64,000 nt of DNA from Chitinophagaceae bacterium (GCA_019752045.1 JAIEMP010000014.1:1-64000); one strand, 5' to 3'; positions 1 to 9,166 are shown, counted from the first letter of the stretch. The notes: a model not told the origin generated them from the sequence alone. Translations and numbers: made by a program.

Positions 1-1268
1 TTATTGTTCGCAGTTCGGTTAACATTAATGCAGGAGCACAATCGAAATTATCTGCCATTATTCATGGTATATTTTTATTGCTGGCTATTTTGTTCTTAAG
101 CCCTTTTATCAATTTAATACCTTTTTGTTCGCTGGCTGCTATCTTAATTGTTACAGGTTATAAGCTTGCCAAAGTATCCATCTTTAAAGAAATGTATGCG
201 AAAGGCTTGAACCAGTTCATTCCGTTTGTGGTAACAATTGTAGCCATCATATTTACGGACTTGCTCATCGGCATATTAATTGGTTTAGCCTTCAGCTTAT
301 TTTACCTTTTGAAAAGCAACTATAAAAATCCATTTACTATTGAAAAAGAACAGTTACACACCGGAGAAACCATACGGATAGAATTACCTAACCAGGTATC
401 GTTTTTAAACAAGGCAAGTATAAAGGATACGCTTTGGGCTGTTCCTGAAAATACAAATGTGATTATTGATGCCAGCTATGCCGACTATATTGATAATGAT
501 ATTCTGGAAATATTTGTTGATTTCAAAAATGTAATTGCGCCAGAAAAGAACATCAGGCTTAATATCATAGGCGTAAAAGAAAAATACCAGCTATCAGACC
601 ATGTTCAATTTGTAAATGTACTTAACCGGCAGGGCCAGGAAAAGTTGACACCACAGCAGGTCGTTGAATTACTAAAAAAGGGAAACGAACGGTTCAGACA
701 AGGTAAGTGGACCGAAAAATATTTTCGCCACCAGGTAAATGCTACTTCATCGGGGCAGTTTCCAATGGCTGTTATTGTAAGTTGTATAGATTCCAGAACA
801 TCATCCGAAATTTTATTTGATTCCAATCTTGGCGATATAATCTCCATTCGCATTGCCGGCAATATTATTAATAAAGAAATTATCGGCAGCATAGAACTGG
901 CCGTGAAAAAAATGGGGGTAAAACTGATTGTTGTGAAGGGGCATTCCAACTGCGGTGCCGTGGGAGCAGCCATTCATTCGGTAACTGGCGGTAATATAGA
1001 TTCAATTACACAAAAAATAAAACCCGCTGTTGATAAAGCCTGTTTACTTAATGTTCAACAGGCGTTGGATAATGGAAAGGCTTTTGCTGAAAAAGTGACG
1101 CATTTGAATATAGAGAATTCTATAGCTACTATTCTTGACAATAGTGATTATATAAGAGAACAAAAAAGTAAAGGAGATATAGGTCTTGTATCTGCATACT
1201 ATGATACTGCCTCAGGCGAAGTTTATTTTAATGAGATGACTAATATAAATGAAAAAATAAATAATTAA
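1..1268 (+). CDS. SulP-type anion transporter fused to beta-carbonic anhydrase (5' partial)
   Basis: The frame is open from base 3, so the N-terminal transport helices lie outside the window. What is visible is the hydrophobic end of a SulP transport domain (with the SulP-like segment VRSSVNINAGA at the left edge), a STAS-like stretch, and a complete beta-class carbonic anhydrase. Counting from the TTG at 78, the enzyme shows the zinc and dyad motif CxDSR (Cys236, Asp238, Arg240) and HxxC (His289, Cys292). Fusions of this kind are known in bacteria and are thought to couple anion or bicarbonate transport to CO2 hydration at the inner membrane; the transported ion cannot be read from the sequence. 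The stop lies 10 bases before the MgtC-like gene, so the two are probably co-transcribed. Confidence 0.9.
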   Translation, partial: IVRSSVNINAGAQSKLSAIIHGIFLLLAILFLSPFINLIPFCSLAAILIVTGYKLAKVSIFKEMYAKGLNQFIPFVVTIVAIIFTDLLIGILIGLAFSLFYLLKSNYKNPFTIEKEQLHTGETIRIELPNQVSFLNKASIKDTLWAVPENTNVIIDASYADYIDNDILEIFVDFKNVIAPEKNIRLNIIGVKEKYQLSDHVQFVNVLNRQGQEKLTPQQVVELLKKGNERFRQGKWTEKYFRHQVNATSSGQFPMAVIVSCIDSRTSSEILFDSNLGDIISIRIAGNIINKEIIGSIELAVKKMGVKLIVVKGHSNCGAVGAAIHSVTGGNIDSITQKIKPAVDKACLLNVQQALDNGKAFAEKVTHLNIENSIATILDNSDYIREQKSKGDIGLVSAYYDTASGEVYFNEMTNINEKINN

Positions 1269-1278
1269 ATGGTTGCTG

Positions 1279-1746
1279 ATGGATGTCAAATTTGAATTAA
1301 TAATTGTTGTAAAACTAATAGCCTCATTTCTACTTGGAGCTTTTATTGGCTTTGACAGAGAAAAGCATGGCCGTGATGCCGGTATAAGAACCTATGCTGC
1401 GGTGTGTATAGGTGCTACTTTATTTACTGCTGTTGCCGCTCATCTTGTTAGCGATGTTGCTGCTGCTTCAAGGGTAATAGCCAATATTGTTACCGGTGTG
1501 GGATTCCTCGGGGCTGGTATTATCTATCGGAACAGCAGTGCAGGAACATCGCATGGGCTAACAACAGCAGCCACTGTTTGGTGTACTGCCGCTGTTGGTG
1601 TGGCAGTAGGCCTCAACATGTTTATTATTGCTATTGTTGGGGCAATTGCCTTGTATTTCCTGCTTTCGTTGCATCACCAGCATTGGTATATAAAATGGAA
1701 AAAGAAAATGATAGATAAACACAACGCAAAGGATAATACTGATTAA
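1279..1746 (+). CDS. MgtC/SapB family membrane protein
   Basis: A 155-residue protein with four hydrophobic segments and the MgtC-family signature GFDREKHGRDAGIRT after the first helix. The small soluble C-terminal ACT-like domain of longer MgtC proteins is absent; the protein ends in a short Lys-rich tail. MgtC proteins are inner membrane factors linked to magnesium limitation, acid stress and control of the F-type ATPase. I chose ATG 1279 over the in-frame TTG at 1273. It lies between the SulP-carbonic anhydrase gene and the CDF transporter, consistent with an ion-homeostasis operon. Confidence 0.85.
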   Translation: MDVKFELIIVVKLIASFLLGAFIGFDREKHGRDAGIRTYAAVCIGATLFTAVAAHLVSDVAAASRVIANIVTGVGFLGAGIIYRNSSAGTSHGLTTAATVWCTAAVGVAVGLNMFIIAIVGAIALYFLLSLHHQHWYIKWKKKMIDKHNAKDNTD

Positions 1747-1775
1747 TTGTTAACTAAAATGTGGCTATATATTTT

Positions 1776-2675
1776 ATGTCATCGTTAAACTCAACTTCAG
1801 CCGGGGCAAAGCACAATAAGTCTTTGAAGATAGTATTTGCTATCACGGCTACATATTTAGTAATAGAAGTGGTGGCAGGATTTATCTCCAACAGCCTTGC
1901 TTTACTTTCCGATGCTGCTCACATGCTTACAGATGTAGGCGGACAAGCCCTGGCCTTGTTTGCTATCTGGATGACATCGAAGCCCCGTAATAACCGCAAA
2001 ACTTACGGCTACTATAGGGTTGAAATTCTTTCGGCTCTTACCAATGCCATCGTGCTGATATTTATTTCCGGGTTTATTCTATATGAAGCATGGCAGCGGT
2101 TTCAGAACCCGCCTGCTGTGGCTGGTACATCTATGCTTGTTGTAGCCTTCTGCGGATTAATAGTTAACCTTATTGGAATGAAGATATTAAGTGCTGGTTC
2201 CAAAGAAAGCATAAATATTAAAGGGGCCTTTCTGGAAGTGGTAAGCGATATGCTCAGTTCAGTAGGTGTTATCATAGCAGGTATAGTTATTCTTGCCACG
2301 GGATGGTTGTATATAGACCCAATTATGAGTGCATTGATTGGCCTGTTCATTCTACCCCGTACTTTCCGGCTTCTTAAAGAATCAGTTGACATCCTGCTTG
2401 AAGCAGTCCCGGCTGATATTGATTATGGCGCTGTGGAAAAATGTATTAGCGAACGGGAAGGTGTGTTATCCTTACATGACCTGCATATCTGGACCATTAC
2501 ATCCGGAGTTATCGCATTAAGCGTTCATGTAATAATGAAAAACGAAATTCAACTTACACAGATAAGTGAGTTTGTTCAGAATATAAAAGAACATCTTGAA
2601 ACGGAATTTAAAATCGGGCATACAACAATTGAAGTTCATGTACAAGATGATAAGTATAAACAGAATATTGTTTAA
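1776..2675 (+). CDS. Cation diffusion facilitator (CDF/CzcD-like) metal exporter
   Basis: A 299-residue CDF protein. The helix-2 motif SDAAHMLTDVGG supplies the HxxxD metal site typical of zinc-type CDF transporters, and ASP-rich helix-5 residues follow (VSDMLSSVGV). There are six hydrophobic segments and a C-terminal cytoplasmic domain of about 90 residues containing HDLHIWTI, the usual CDF cytoplasmic motif. The expected role is proton-driven export of Zn2+, Cd2+ or Co2+ from the cytoplasm. ATG 1776 is preferred to the GTG at 1761 because the family starts shortly before the first helix. It is followed 14 bases later by a small membrane protein and then by a P-type metal ATPase, which supports a metal-efflux operon. 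Confidence 0.9.
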   Translation: MSSLNSTSAGAKHNKSLKIVFAITATYLVIEVVAGFISNSLALLSDAAHMLTDVGGQALALFAIWMTSKPRNNRKTYGYYRVEILSALTNAIVLIFISGFILYEAWQRFQNPPAVAGTSMLVVAFCGLIVNLIGMKILSAGSKESINIKGAFLEVVSDMLSSVGVIIAGIVILATGWLYIDPIMSALIGLFILPRTFRLLKESVDILLEAVPADIDYGAVEKCISEREGVLSLHDLHIWTITSGVIALSVHVIMKNEIQLTQISEFVQNIKEHLETEFKIGHTTIEVHVQDDKYKQNIV

Positions 2676-2689
2676 CTCCCGGCAATGAC

Positions 2690-3307
2690 ATGTACAGCAT
2701 TATAACAGGCACTATATTATTAGGCATTACTCATGCACTTATTCCAAACCACTGGTTGCCATTGGTGGCTATTGCCAGGTCGGAGAAATGGGAAAAGTAT
2801 GAATTGATGCTGGTAGCATCTATCACAGCATCTGCACATGTGCTGGGCACTGTTATTCTTGGTTTTGCATTGGGAATGATTGGCTCAAAACTGGCAGATG
2901 AATATGAAGGATATGTGCATGTGATTGCACCGGTACTATTGATAATATTCGGGTTAATCTATTTTACCGTAAACCTGCCGCACCATCATCATGCTGCCAA
3001 CAAGGATGTGCTGCAATATAAAAAATCGAAAACCAAATGGGTGCTGATATTCGCAGCAACGATGTTTCTATCTCCCTGCCTGGAAGTGGAAAGCCTTTTC
3101 CTTGCAGCGGGTGCTTATGGGTGGGATGATATTTTATTGCTGGCCTTGGTGTATGCAGCAATCAGCATCACCGGAATTATCTCTCTTGTTATGCTTGCAT
3201 TTAAAGGAGTGCAGAGGATGAACTCACAGTTTATAGAACACAACGAAAAACGAATTACCGGTACGGTATTAATTATAGTGGGTATTGTTACATTTTTTTT
3301 ACATTAA
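2690..3307 (+). CDS. NicO/UreH-like polytopic membrane protein
   Basis: A 205-residue protein with about six hydrophobic segments. The first helix carries THALIPNHWLP, resembling the His-containing first helix of NicO/RcnA and UreH-like metal transport proteins. A His cluster (PHHHHAAN) sits in the loop after helix 3, and helix 4 has LSPCLEVESLFLAAG. Location between a CDF exporter and a P1B ATPase suggests a metal-related transport role, but the substrate is not evident and family assignment is tentative. The reading frame ends 10 bases before the start of the ATPase. Confidence 0.6.
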   Translation: MYSIITGTILLGITHALIPNHWLPLVAIARSEKWEKYELMLVASITASAHVLGTVILGFALGMIGSKLADEYEGYVHVIAPVLLIIFGLIYFTVNLPHHHHAANKDVLQYKKSKTKWVLIFAATMFLSPCLEVESLFLAAGAYGWDDILLLALVYAAISITGIISLVMLAFKGVQRMNSQFIEHNEKRITGTVLIIVGIVTFFLH

Positions 3308-3317
3308 AAAAAGATTT

Positions 3318-5318
3318 ATGTCACATAAACATGATGAAACAAAAATTGCGGAGCAGGAAGCCTGCTGCGACCTGGATGGAAAATTGAATGAAGCAAAAGT
3401 GGTATCGCTGCACGGGAAAGATGGTGGCCACGACCACGGCGGCAAAGAAGGCAGCGGCTTTAAACCGTGGTTACCTGCTATCGCAAGTTTTGTTTTTCTG
3501 ATAGCCGGTATTGCATTGGATAACTGGATTAAGCCAACACCTTCGTGGTTTACAGGCTGGGTTCGTTTTATTTGGTACCTGGTAGCATATATTCCGGTAG
3601 GATTACCAGTAGTGATTAAAGGAATAAAGACTGCTATAAAAGGTGATGTATTTACAGAATTTTTTTTGATGAGTGTCGCCACCATCGGGGCTTTTTACAT
3701 TGGCGAATATCCCGAAGGTGTTGCCGTAATGCTTTTCTATGCGGTTGGAGAATTATTTCAGGATGCTGCAGTGAACCGGGCCAAAAGAAGTATTAAAGCC
3801 TTACTGGATGTAAGACCGGACAGTGCCGATGTGTTAAGAGATGGCATCTACGTTAATCTGCCGCCTGAAAGCGTAAAGGTTGGTGAAACCATCCAGATAA
3901 AAGTTGGTGAAAGAGTGCCGCTGGATGGAGAAATGTTAAGCGAGGGAAGTTCATTTAATACATCTGCTTTAACCGGAGAAAGCAAACCTTCTACTTTCTC
4001 CAAAGGCGAAACAGTACTGGCCGGAATGATTAACCAGGAAAAAGTAGTGGAGTTAAAAGTGACAAAACTTTTTAATGATTCTTCACTTGCAAGAATACTG
4101 ACACTTGTACAAGATGCAACGACAAGAAAAGCAAAAACAGAGCAATTCATCAGGAAGTTTGCAAGAATATACACTCCTATTGTTGTGTTTCTTGCTATTG
4201 GCATAACAATAATACCATATTTTATTGTTGATAATTATGTTTTCAACACATGGCTCTACCGGGCTTTAATTTTTCTTGTTATCAGTTGCCCCTGTGCATT
4301 GGTGATTTCTATTCCATTAGGTTATTTCGGTGGTATTGGTGCCGCATCCCGGGCTGGTATTTTATTCAAAGGCTCTAACTACCTCGATTTGATGACTAAA
4401 ATAAACCAGGTAGTAATGGATAAAACAGGAACACTTACCAAAGCTGTTTTTAAAGTGCAGGAAGTGGAGAGTTATGACATTTCACAGGACGAATGGTTGC
4501 CGCTTGCTGCCGCACTGGAAGCCAAATCAACTCATCCTGTAGCCAAAGCTGTTGTAGAGTACGCAAATAACAACTTTAGTAAAATACAGGTGGATGCTTT
4601 GGAAGAAATTAGTGGCCACGGGTTAAAAGGCGAAGTGAATGGAAAGGAAGTGCTGGCTGGTAATGTAAAGTTGATGGACATGATGAAAGTGCCGGTGAAT
4701 GATGGATTAAGAACGATAGTGGATACAATTGTAATAGTGGCAATTGACAGAAAACTGGCAGGCTACCTGACTATTGCAGACGAAATAAAAGAGGATAGTA
4801 AACAAGCAGTAGATGCGTTGCACAAACTGAATGTAAAAACAACCATGCTTAGTGGCGATAAACAAGCCGTTGTAGATAAAGTTGCAAAGTATTTGGGCAT
4901 TGACAAAGCCTATGGCGACCTTCTGCCCGAAGATAAAGTGAAAAAAGTAGAAGTCCTTAAACAGGACAAGATGAATGTAGTGGCTTTTGTAGGTGATGGA
5001 ATTAATGACGCACCTGTACTTGCCTTAAGTGATGTAGGGATTGCAATGGGCGGCCTGGGCAGTGATGCAGCTATTGAAACAGCCGATGTTATTATCCAAA
5101 CTGACCACCCTTCAAAAATAGCTACTGCTATACAAATTGGTAAAACAACAACCAAAATTGTCTGGCAAAATATAGGATTGGCCTTTGCTGTTAAAGTGAT
5201 TGTATTGATTCTTGGTGCCGGAGGCTTGGCTACTATGTGGGAAGCCGTATTTGCTGATGTGGGAGTAGCAATGCTGGCAATATTAAATGCAGTGAGAATA
5301 CAGAGAATGAAATTTTGA
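3318..5318 (+). CDS. P1B-type heavy-metal-transporting ATPase (Zn/Cd/Pb-type)
   Basis: A 666-residue metal pump of the inner membrane. Motifs in order: TGES actuator loop, CPC in the transport helix (residues 324-326, in the context CPCALVISIP, the CPC-x4-SxP pattern of P1B-2 zinc/cadmium/lead pumps), the phosphorylated Asp368 in DKTGT, the HP dipeptide of P1B pumps (STHPVAKAV), and GDGINDAP. The N-terminus has no CxxC metal-binding domain. In its place is a short His/Cys-rich tail (SHKHD, EACCD, GGHDHGG). ATG 3318 is chosen because the 11 upstream in-frame codons overlap the previous gene's stop. It is the last gene of the metal cluster; the response regulator operon begins 55 bases further on with its own promoter. 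Confidence 0.93.
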   Translation: MSHKHDETKIAEQEACCDLDGKLNEAKVVSLHGKDGGHDHGGKEGSGFKPWLPAIASFVFLIAGIALDNWIKPTPSWFTGWVRFIWYLVAYIPVGLPVVIKGIKTAIKGDVFTEFFLMSVATIGAFYIGEYPEGVAVMLFYAVGELFQDAAVNRAKRSIKALLDVRPDSADVLRDGIYVNLPPESVKVGETIQIKVGERVPLDGEMLSEGSSFNTSALTGESKPSTFSKGETVLAGMINQEKVVELKVTKLFNDSSLARILTLVQDATTRKAKTEQFIRKFARIYTPIVVFLAIGITIIPYFIVDNYVFNTWLYRALIFLVISCPCALVISIPLGYFGGIGAASRAGILFKGSNYLDLMTKINQVVMDKTGTLTKAVFKVQEVESYDISQDEWLPLAAALEAKSTHPVAKAVVEYANNNFSKIQVDALEEISGHGLKGEVNGKEVLAGNVKLMDMMKVPVNDGLRTIVDTIVIVAIDRKLAGYLTIADEIKEDSKQAVDALHKLNVKTTMLSGDKQAVVDKVAKYLGIDKAYGDLLPEDKVKKVEVLKQDKMNVVAFVGDGINDAPVLALSDVGIAMGGLGSDAAIETADVIIQTDHPSKIATAIQIGKTTTKIVWQNIGLAFAVKVIVLILGAGGLATMWEAVFADVGVAMLAILNAVRIQRMKF

Positions 5319-5326
5319 AGCGTTTA

Positions 5327-5360
5327 TTCAGAATCCCTTCAGAATTGTACCTTTATTTTA
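5327..5360 (+). promoter_or_regulatory. Direct-repeat operator plus -7 element (site 1, response regulator promoter)
   Basis: TTCAGAATCCCTTCAG at 5327-5342 is a direct repeat with 11-base period. The -7-like element TTATTTTA lies at 5353-5360, 10 bases after the repeat, and the response regulator start codon is at 5374. The same arrangement recurs ten more times in the window, so this is the likely autoregulatory site of the two-component system. Confidence 0.7.
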
Positions 5361-5373
5361 TGAAAACTTTGAG

Positions 5374-6048
5374 ATGAAATTACTGATAGTAGAAGATGAA
5401 AAAGAGCTTAGTAAGAGCATTGTGGCTTACCTTAAGCAGGAGAATTATCTGTGTGAAATTGCTCCTGATTTTAAGACAGCGTTGGATAAAACAGAGTCTT
5501 TTGACTATGACTGTGTATTGCTTGACATTACCCTGCCAGACGGAAATGGGCTAAATGTGCTGAAGGGATTAAAGGCCGATAACAAAACGGATGGTGTAAT
5601 AATTATTTCAGCTAAAAATTCTATTGATGACCGAATTGCCGGGTTGAATCTCGGTGCAGATGATTACCTGGCAAAGCCATTTCATCTTTCTGAACTCAGT
5701 GCAAGAATTGCGGCAGTTATCCGGCGCAGAAGATTTGATGGGAATAAAGTGCTTGTGTTGAATGAACTTACTATTGATACCCTTGCCAAAACAATTTCAG
5801 TAAATGGTAAAGGAGTTGACCTTACAAGGAAAGAATACGACCTGTTACTTTACCTTGTTACCAACAAAAACCGGGTAGTTTCAAAAAATGCTATTGCAGA
5901 GCATCTTTCGGGTGATGAAGCAGATGTGTTTGATAACTTTGATTTTATTTATGCCCACATGAAGAACCTGAAGAAGAAAATGGTGCAGGCCGGATGTGAA
6001 GATTATATAAAATCCATTTACGGAATGGGCTATAAGTTTGATATTTAA
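5374..6048 (+). CDS. OmpR/PhoB-family response regulator
   Basis: A 224-residue two-domain regulator. The receiver domain has acidic residues at Asp8/Glu9, phospho-acceptor Asp51 (CVLLDITLPDG) and Lys101 (LAKPF). The C-terminal winged-helix domain (about residues 125-222) includes LTRKEYDLLLYL and ends with KSIYGMGYKFDI, typical of OmpR-type DNA-binding domains. Proteins of this class bind direct repeats with a period of 10-11 bases, which fits the TnCAG-N6-TnCAG repeats found in front of this gene and of many envelope genes downstream. The kinase starts 3 bases after its stop. Confidence 0.95.
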   Translation: MKLLIVEDEKELSKSIVAYLKQENYLCEIAPDFKTALDKTESFDYDCVLLDITLPDGNGLNVLKGLKADNKTDGVIIISAKNSIDDRIAGLNLGADDYLAKPFHLSELSARIAAVIRRRRFDGNKVLVLNELTIDTLAKTISVNGKGVDLTRKEYDLLLYLVTNKNRVVSKNAIAEHLSGDEADVFDNFDFIYAHMKNLKKKMVQAGCEDYIKSIYGMGYKFDI

Positions 6049-6051
6049 CGA

Positions 6052-7323
6052 ATGAAATTACTCAGTAAATCTCTTAAAGGTTATATCATTTATTCAGTAT
6101 TGATACTACTAATATCCGTACCGGCTTATTATTATGTTATTAAAAGTATTGTAGCAGAAGATGTGGATGAGGACCTGCTTTCGCAAAAGGCGGATATGGT
6201 TGCGAGGCTTGGAAAAGTAATTGACAAAAATCCCTCTGAATATCTGGAAGTATTTGAACCGGACGTTTATATTAAACCTACTTCATTGCCCCAACGGGCA
6301 GATTCTTTTTACACCATTTCACTATATGAAGCTATATCAAAGGAGAATGTGCCGCACAGGGTTCTTGAAAGTATAGCAATGCTTAATGGCAAACCGTACC
6401 AGATACAGATAAAAAGTTCGCTGGTTGATAATGATGATTTGATTATCTCTATTGTAACCGTTCAGGCCATACTTATGCTGTTGATTATTGCAGGCTTGCT
6501 TCTTATTGCCAGATTTCACTCCAAAAAAATTTGGAAACCCTTTTATGCTACATTAGGTAAGCTGCATGAATACAAAATAGAAAGCGAAAAAAGTATCGAA
6601 CTGGAAAAAACCGAAATTGATGAATTTGCTGATTTGAATAAAACCATCAGCAGTCTAACTAACAGAAATCATGAAGTGTATCTTTCGCAGAAGGAGTTTA
6701 CTGAAAATGCCTCACACGAAATGCAAACACCATTGGCGGTATTTCAGAGTAAAGTGGAATTACTGATGCAAACGACACCACTTAATGGCGAACAGGCAGA
6801 ACTGATAACGGAACTATCAGAGGCCGGCCAGCGGATGAACCGGTTAAATAAAACATTGCTGTTACTTTCAAAAATTGACAACAACCAGTTTAACATTAAG
6901 GAAGCCGTAAACATTGATACCACAGTTCAAAAACTGGCTGAACAATATATGAATGCACTCAATCAAAAAAATATATCAATGCATACAAGAGTGGCTGGCG
7001 ATGCTGTAATTAATGCCAATCAAACATTGATTGAAATTCTGATTGGAAATTTACTGTCAAACGCCATCCGCCATAATGTGCAGGGAGGTAGAATTAATAT
7101 AGTTATTGAACCCAACCAATTTAATATCAGCAATACAGGCAATACAAAGTCGTTAGATGCATCCCGGCTTTTTCAGCGTTTTCAAAAGCAAACGGCTGAT
7201 GCCAATAGCGTTGGCCTTGGTCTTGAGATTGCCAAGCGGATTTGTAATTTGTATAAAGCTGACATTACTTATAACTACGCTGATAGTTTACATTGTTTCA
7301 ATGTACGCTTTAACAATTCCTGA
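6052..7323 (+). CDS. Sensor histidine kinase, partner of the adjacent response regulator
   Basis: A 423-residue inner membrane kinase. Two hydrophobic segments (about residues 10-30 and 133-155) bracket a periplasmic sensor region of about 100 residues without a recognised domain. The dimerisation and phospho-acceptor box is ENASHEMQTPLAVFQ with His222. The catalytic domain follows, with the N-box NLLSNAIRHN and G-box GLGLEIAKR. The 3-base gap to the regulator indicates translational coupling. The predicted regulon (HtrA, PepSY-like proteins, outer membrane proteins, ECF sigma factor) suggests it senses an envelope signal; this is inference. Confidence 0.95.
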   Translation: MKLLSKSLKGYIIYSVLILLISVPAYYYVIKSIVAEDVDEDLLSQKADMVARLGKVIDKNPSEYLEVFEPDVYIKPTSLPQRADSFYTISLYEAISKENVPHRVLESIAMLNGKPYQIQIKSSLVDNDDLIISIVTVQAILMLLIIAGLLLIARFHSKKIWKPFYATLGKLHEYKIESEKSIELEKTEIDEFADLNKTISSLTNRNHEVYLSQKEFTENASHEMQTPLAVFQSKVELLMQTTPLNGEQAELITELSEAGQRMNRLNKTLLLLSKIDNNQFNIKEAVNIDTTVQKLAEQYMNALNQKNISMHTRVAGDAVINANQTLIEILIGNLLSNAIRHNVQGGRINIVIEPNQFNISNTGNTKSLDASRLFQRFQKQTADANSVGLGLEIAKRICNLYKADITYNYADSLHCFNVRFNNS

Positions 7324-7332
7324 GTTACAGTC

Positions 7333-7366
7333 TTCAGATTTCTTACAGTTTCCAACAATAATTTGC
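7333..7366 (+). promoter_or_regulatory. Direct-repeat operator plus -7 element (site 2)
   Basis: TTCAGATTTCTTACAG at 7333-7348 has the same 11-base repeat as the response regulator promoter, with TAATTTGC at 7359-7366. It lies just after the kinase stop, in front of a tiny possible ORF at 7381 and a hairpin at 7557. It may drive a small protein or a short RNA. Confidence 0.5.
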
Positions 7367-7380
7367 ATGGAGTAAATAAG

Positions 7381-7452
7381 ATGCTATATAGCACAATGTG
7401 CAGTACTGCTATTTATTTTCTTGCTGTTGGGTTATTCAATTACAATTCTTAA
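7381..7452 (+). CDS. Possible 23-residue membrane peptide
   Basis: ATG to TAA, 23 codons, with a hydrophobic core (TAIYFLAVGLF). It starts 32 bases after operator site 2, the same distance seen for real genes of the regulon. No clear ribosome binding site is evident and there is no homology evidence. The only support is its position and hydrophobicity, so it could be chance. Confidence 0.2.
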   Translation: MLYSTMCSTAIYFLAVGLFNYNS

Positions 7453-7556
7453 AATTATTTTCTCAATAGTGTAAAATTTTATGAGGAAAACCGGAAACCT
7501 GATGAGGCTCCACGAAACGAGCAATCGTTAAAGAAGATGTAAAGCTAAGGTTTCAG

Positions 7557-7580
7557 CCCCGGCAGTAATGCCGGGGTTTA
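7557..7580 (+). terminator. Hairpin terminator after the two-component system
   Basis: Seven-base GC-rich stem CCCCGGC/GCCGGGG (7557-7563 with 7570-7576), six-base loop, followed by TTTAATTT. It probably ends transcripts from the two-component operon or from site 2. The T-tract is weak. Confidence 0.5.
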
Positions 7581-7585
7581 ATTTA

Positions 7586-7620
7586 TTCAGTTTTCTATCA
7601 GTATTGCTTTTGAAACTTTA
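7586..7620 (+). promoter_or_regulatory. Direct-repeat operator plus -7 element (site 3, HtrA promoter)
   Basis: TTCAGTTTTCTATCAG at 7586-7601. A -7-like AAACTTTA lies at 7613-7620, 11 bases after the repeat instead of the usual 10. HtrA starts 40 bases after the repeat, at 7642. Confidence 0.6.
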
Positions 7621-7641
7621 TCTAAACAAAAAAATTATACA

Positions 7642-9144
7642 ATGAAAAGTAAAATGAAAATAGCCGCCCTCGTCTTTGGTGCTGTTGCCATCATTGGCGG
7701 TTATGCCTTATTTGCCAACAACAGCAAACCATACAACAGTGTGTTACAAAACAACAGTGCTGCTTTTGTAAAAACGGCTTATACAGAAACCGGCTCTACC
7801 CCAATTGACTTTGAAAAGGCGGCCAGCAGTGCAGTGCCAACGGTAGTGCATATTAAAACTGTTACAAAGTTTAAAGAAACTGCAGGCCGCAATCAGCAGC
7901 AGCAGAATCCTTTTGGTGATATGTTTGGTAATGATGATTTTTTCAAAAAATTCTTTGGCGATGGCAGCCGTTCATTTCAGCAGCCAGAGCAAAAAGCTTC
8001 CGGTTCCGGAGTTATCATCAGTAACGATGGTTATATTGTTACCAACAACCACGTTGTGGATGGCGCAACTGATATAACAGTTACATCTAATGACCGGAAG
8101 AATTATAAAGCCAAAGTAATTGGCACAGACCCTAACACCGACCTTGCACTGATTAAGATTGATGCAAAGAATCTTCCGGTGATGCCATTGGGTAACTCTG
8201 ATGATGTTCATTTAGGCCAGTGGGTACTGGCAGTTGGTTATCCGCTGAACCTGGATGTAACCGTAACGCAGGGCATTGTAAGTGCTAAAAGCCGGAACAT
8301 TGGTATTAACCGGCAAGGTACTGCACCGGTGGAAGCATTTATACAAACTGATGCTGCAGTAAATCCCGGAAGCAGTGGCGGGGCTTTGGTAAATACAAAT
8401 GGCGAACTGATTGGTATTAATGCAGCCATTGCATCTCCCACAGGTTCATACGCAGGTTACTCGTACTCCATACCCTCTAACCTGATGCAGAAAATAATTG
8501 GTGACATTATGAAATTTGGTACGGTACAACGGGGCTACCTCGGCATCAGCATGGCGCCTGAAGATTTAGATAATGCAAAGAAAAAAGAGTTAGGTATAAA
8601 TGATGAAGTAGCTGCTGTGTGGGTTATGGAAACGGACCCTGCCGGTGCTGCTGCAGAAGCTGGTATTTTAAAAGGTGATGCCATAATTAAAATTGACAAC
8701 GCCGCTGTAATTACAGGTGCTCAGTTAGCAGAGCAAGTGGCAAGGCATAAGCCCGGTGATAAAATAAATGTAACGGTACTACGTGGCAAAGAAGAAAAAG
8801 TATTTGCAGTTACACTTAAAAATAAAGTGGGAACATTTGCCAGCCAGAAAGCTGCCCTGGTAGAGTCATTAGGTGCTACGCTGGCTGATGTAAGTAAAGA
8901 TGATGCAAAGAAAATGAATATTGCCGGTGGTGTGCAGGTTACAGAAATTGGCGATGGCATTATTGGTAACGAAACCAATATGAAACCCGGTTTTGTAATC
9001 ACCAAAGTGGCAGGCATTGTTGTTAAAACAACAGCGGAACTAAAGGATGCACTTGGTAAAGCAGGAAATAACTTCCAGATTGAAGGGTTATATCCCGGCA
9101 GCAGTGAACTGTATTATTATGGAATGAATGATTTCAAAAAATAA
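7642..9144 (+). CDS. htrA: HtrA/DegP-type periplasmic serine protease
   Basis: A 500-residue Do-family protease and chaperone of the periplasm. An N-terminal hydrophobic signal or anchor (residues 5-25) is followed by a Gln/Phe-rich linker and a trypsin-like domain with His137 (TNNHVVDG), Asp167 (NTDLALIKI) and Ser245 (PGSSGGALVN). Two PDZ domains follow, the first starting at about residue 300 (RGYLGISMAPED), the second covering the last 100 residues. Length and layout are usual for the family. It is a standard envelope-stress gene, and its promoter carries the shared operator, which supports a stress-response reading of the neighbouring two-component system. Confidence 0.96.
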   Translation: MKSKMKIAALVFGAVAIIGGYALFANNSKPYNSVLQNNSAAFVKTAYTETGSTPIDFEKAASSAVPTVVHIKTVTKFKETAGRNQQQQNPFGDMFGNDDFFKKFFGDGSRSFQQPEQKASGSGVIISNDGYIVTNNHVVDGATDITVTSNDRKNYKAKVIGTDPNTDLALIKIDAKNLPVMPLGNSDDVHLGQWVLAVGYPLNLDVTVTQGIVSAKSRNIGINRQGTAPVEAFIQTDAAVNPGSSGGALVNTNGELIGINAAIASPTGSYAGYSYSIPSNLMQKIIGDIMKFGTVQRGYLGISMAPEDLDNAKKKELGINDEVAAVWVMETDPAGAAAEAGILKGDAIIKIDNAAVITGAQLAEQVARHKPGDKINVTVLRGKEEKVFAVTLKNKVGTFASQKAALVESLGATLADVSKDDAKKMNIAGGVQVTEIGDGIIGNETNMKPGFVITKVAGIVVKTTAELKDALGKAGNNFQIEGLYPGSSELYYYGMNDFKK

Positions 9145-9166
9145 AGGAGGTATTCCAAAGATTAGT

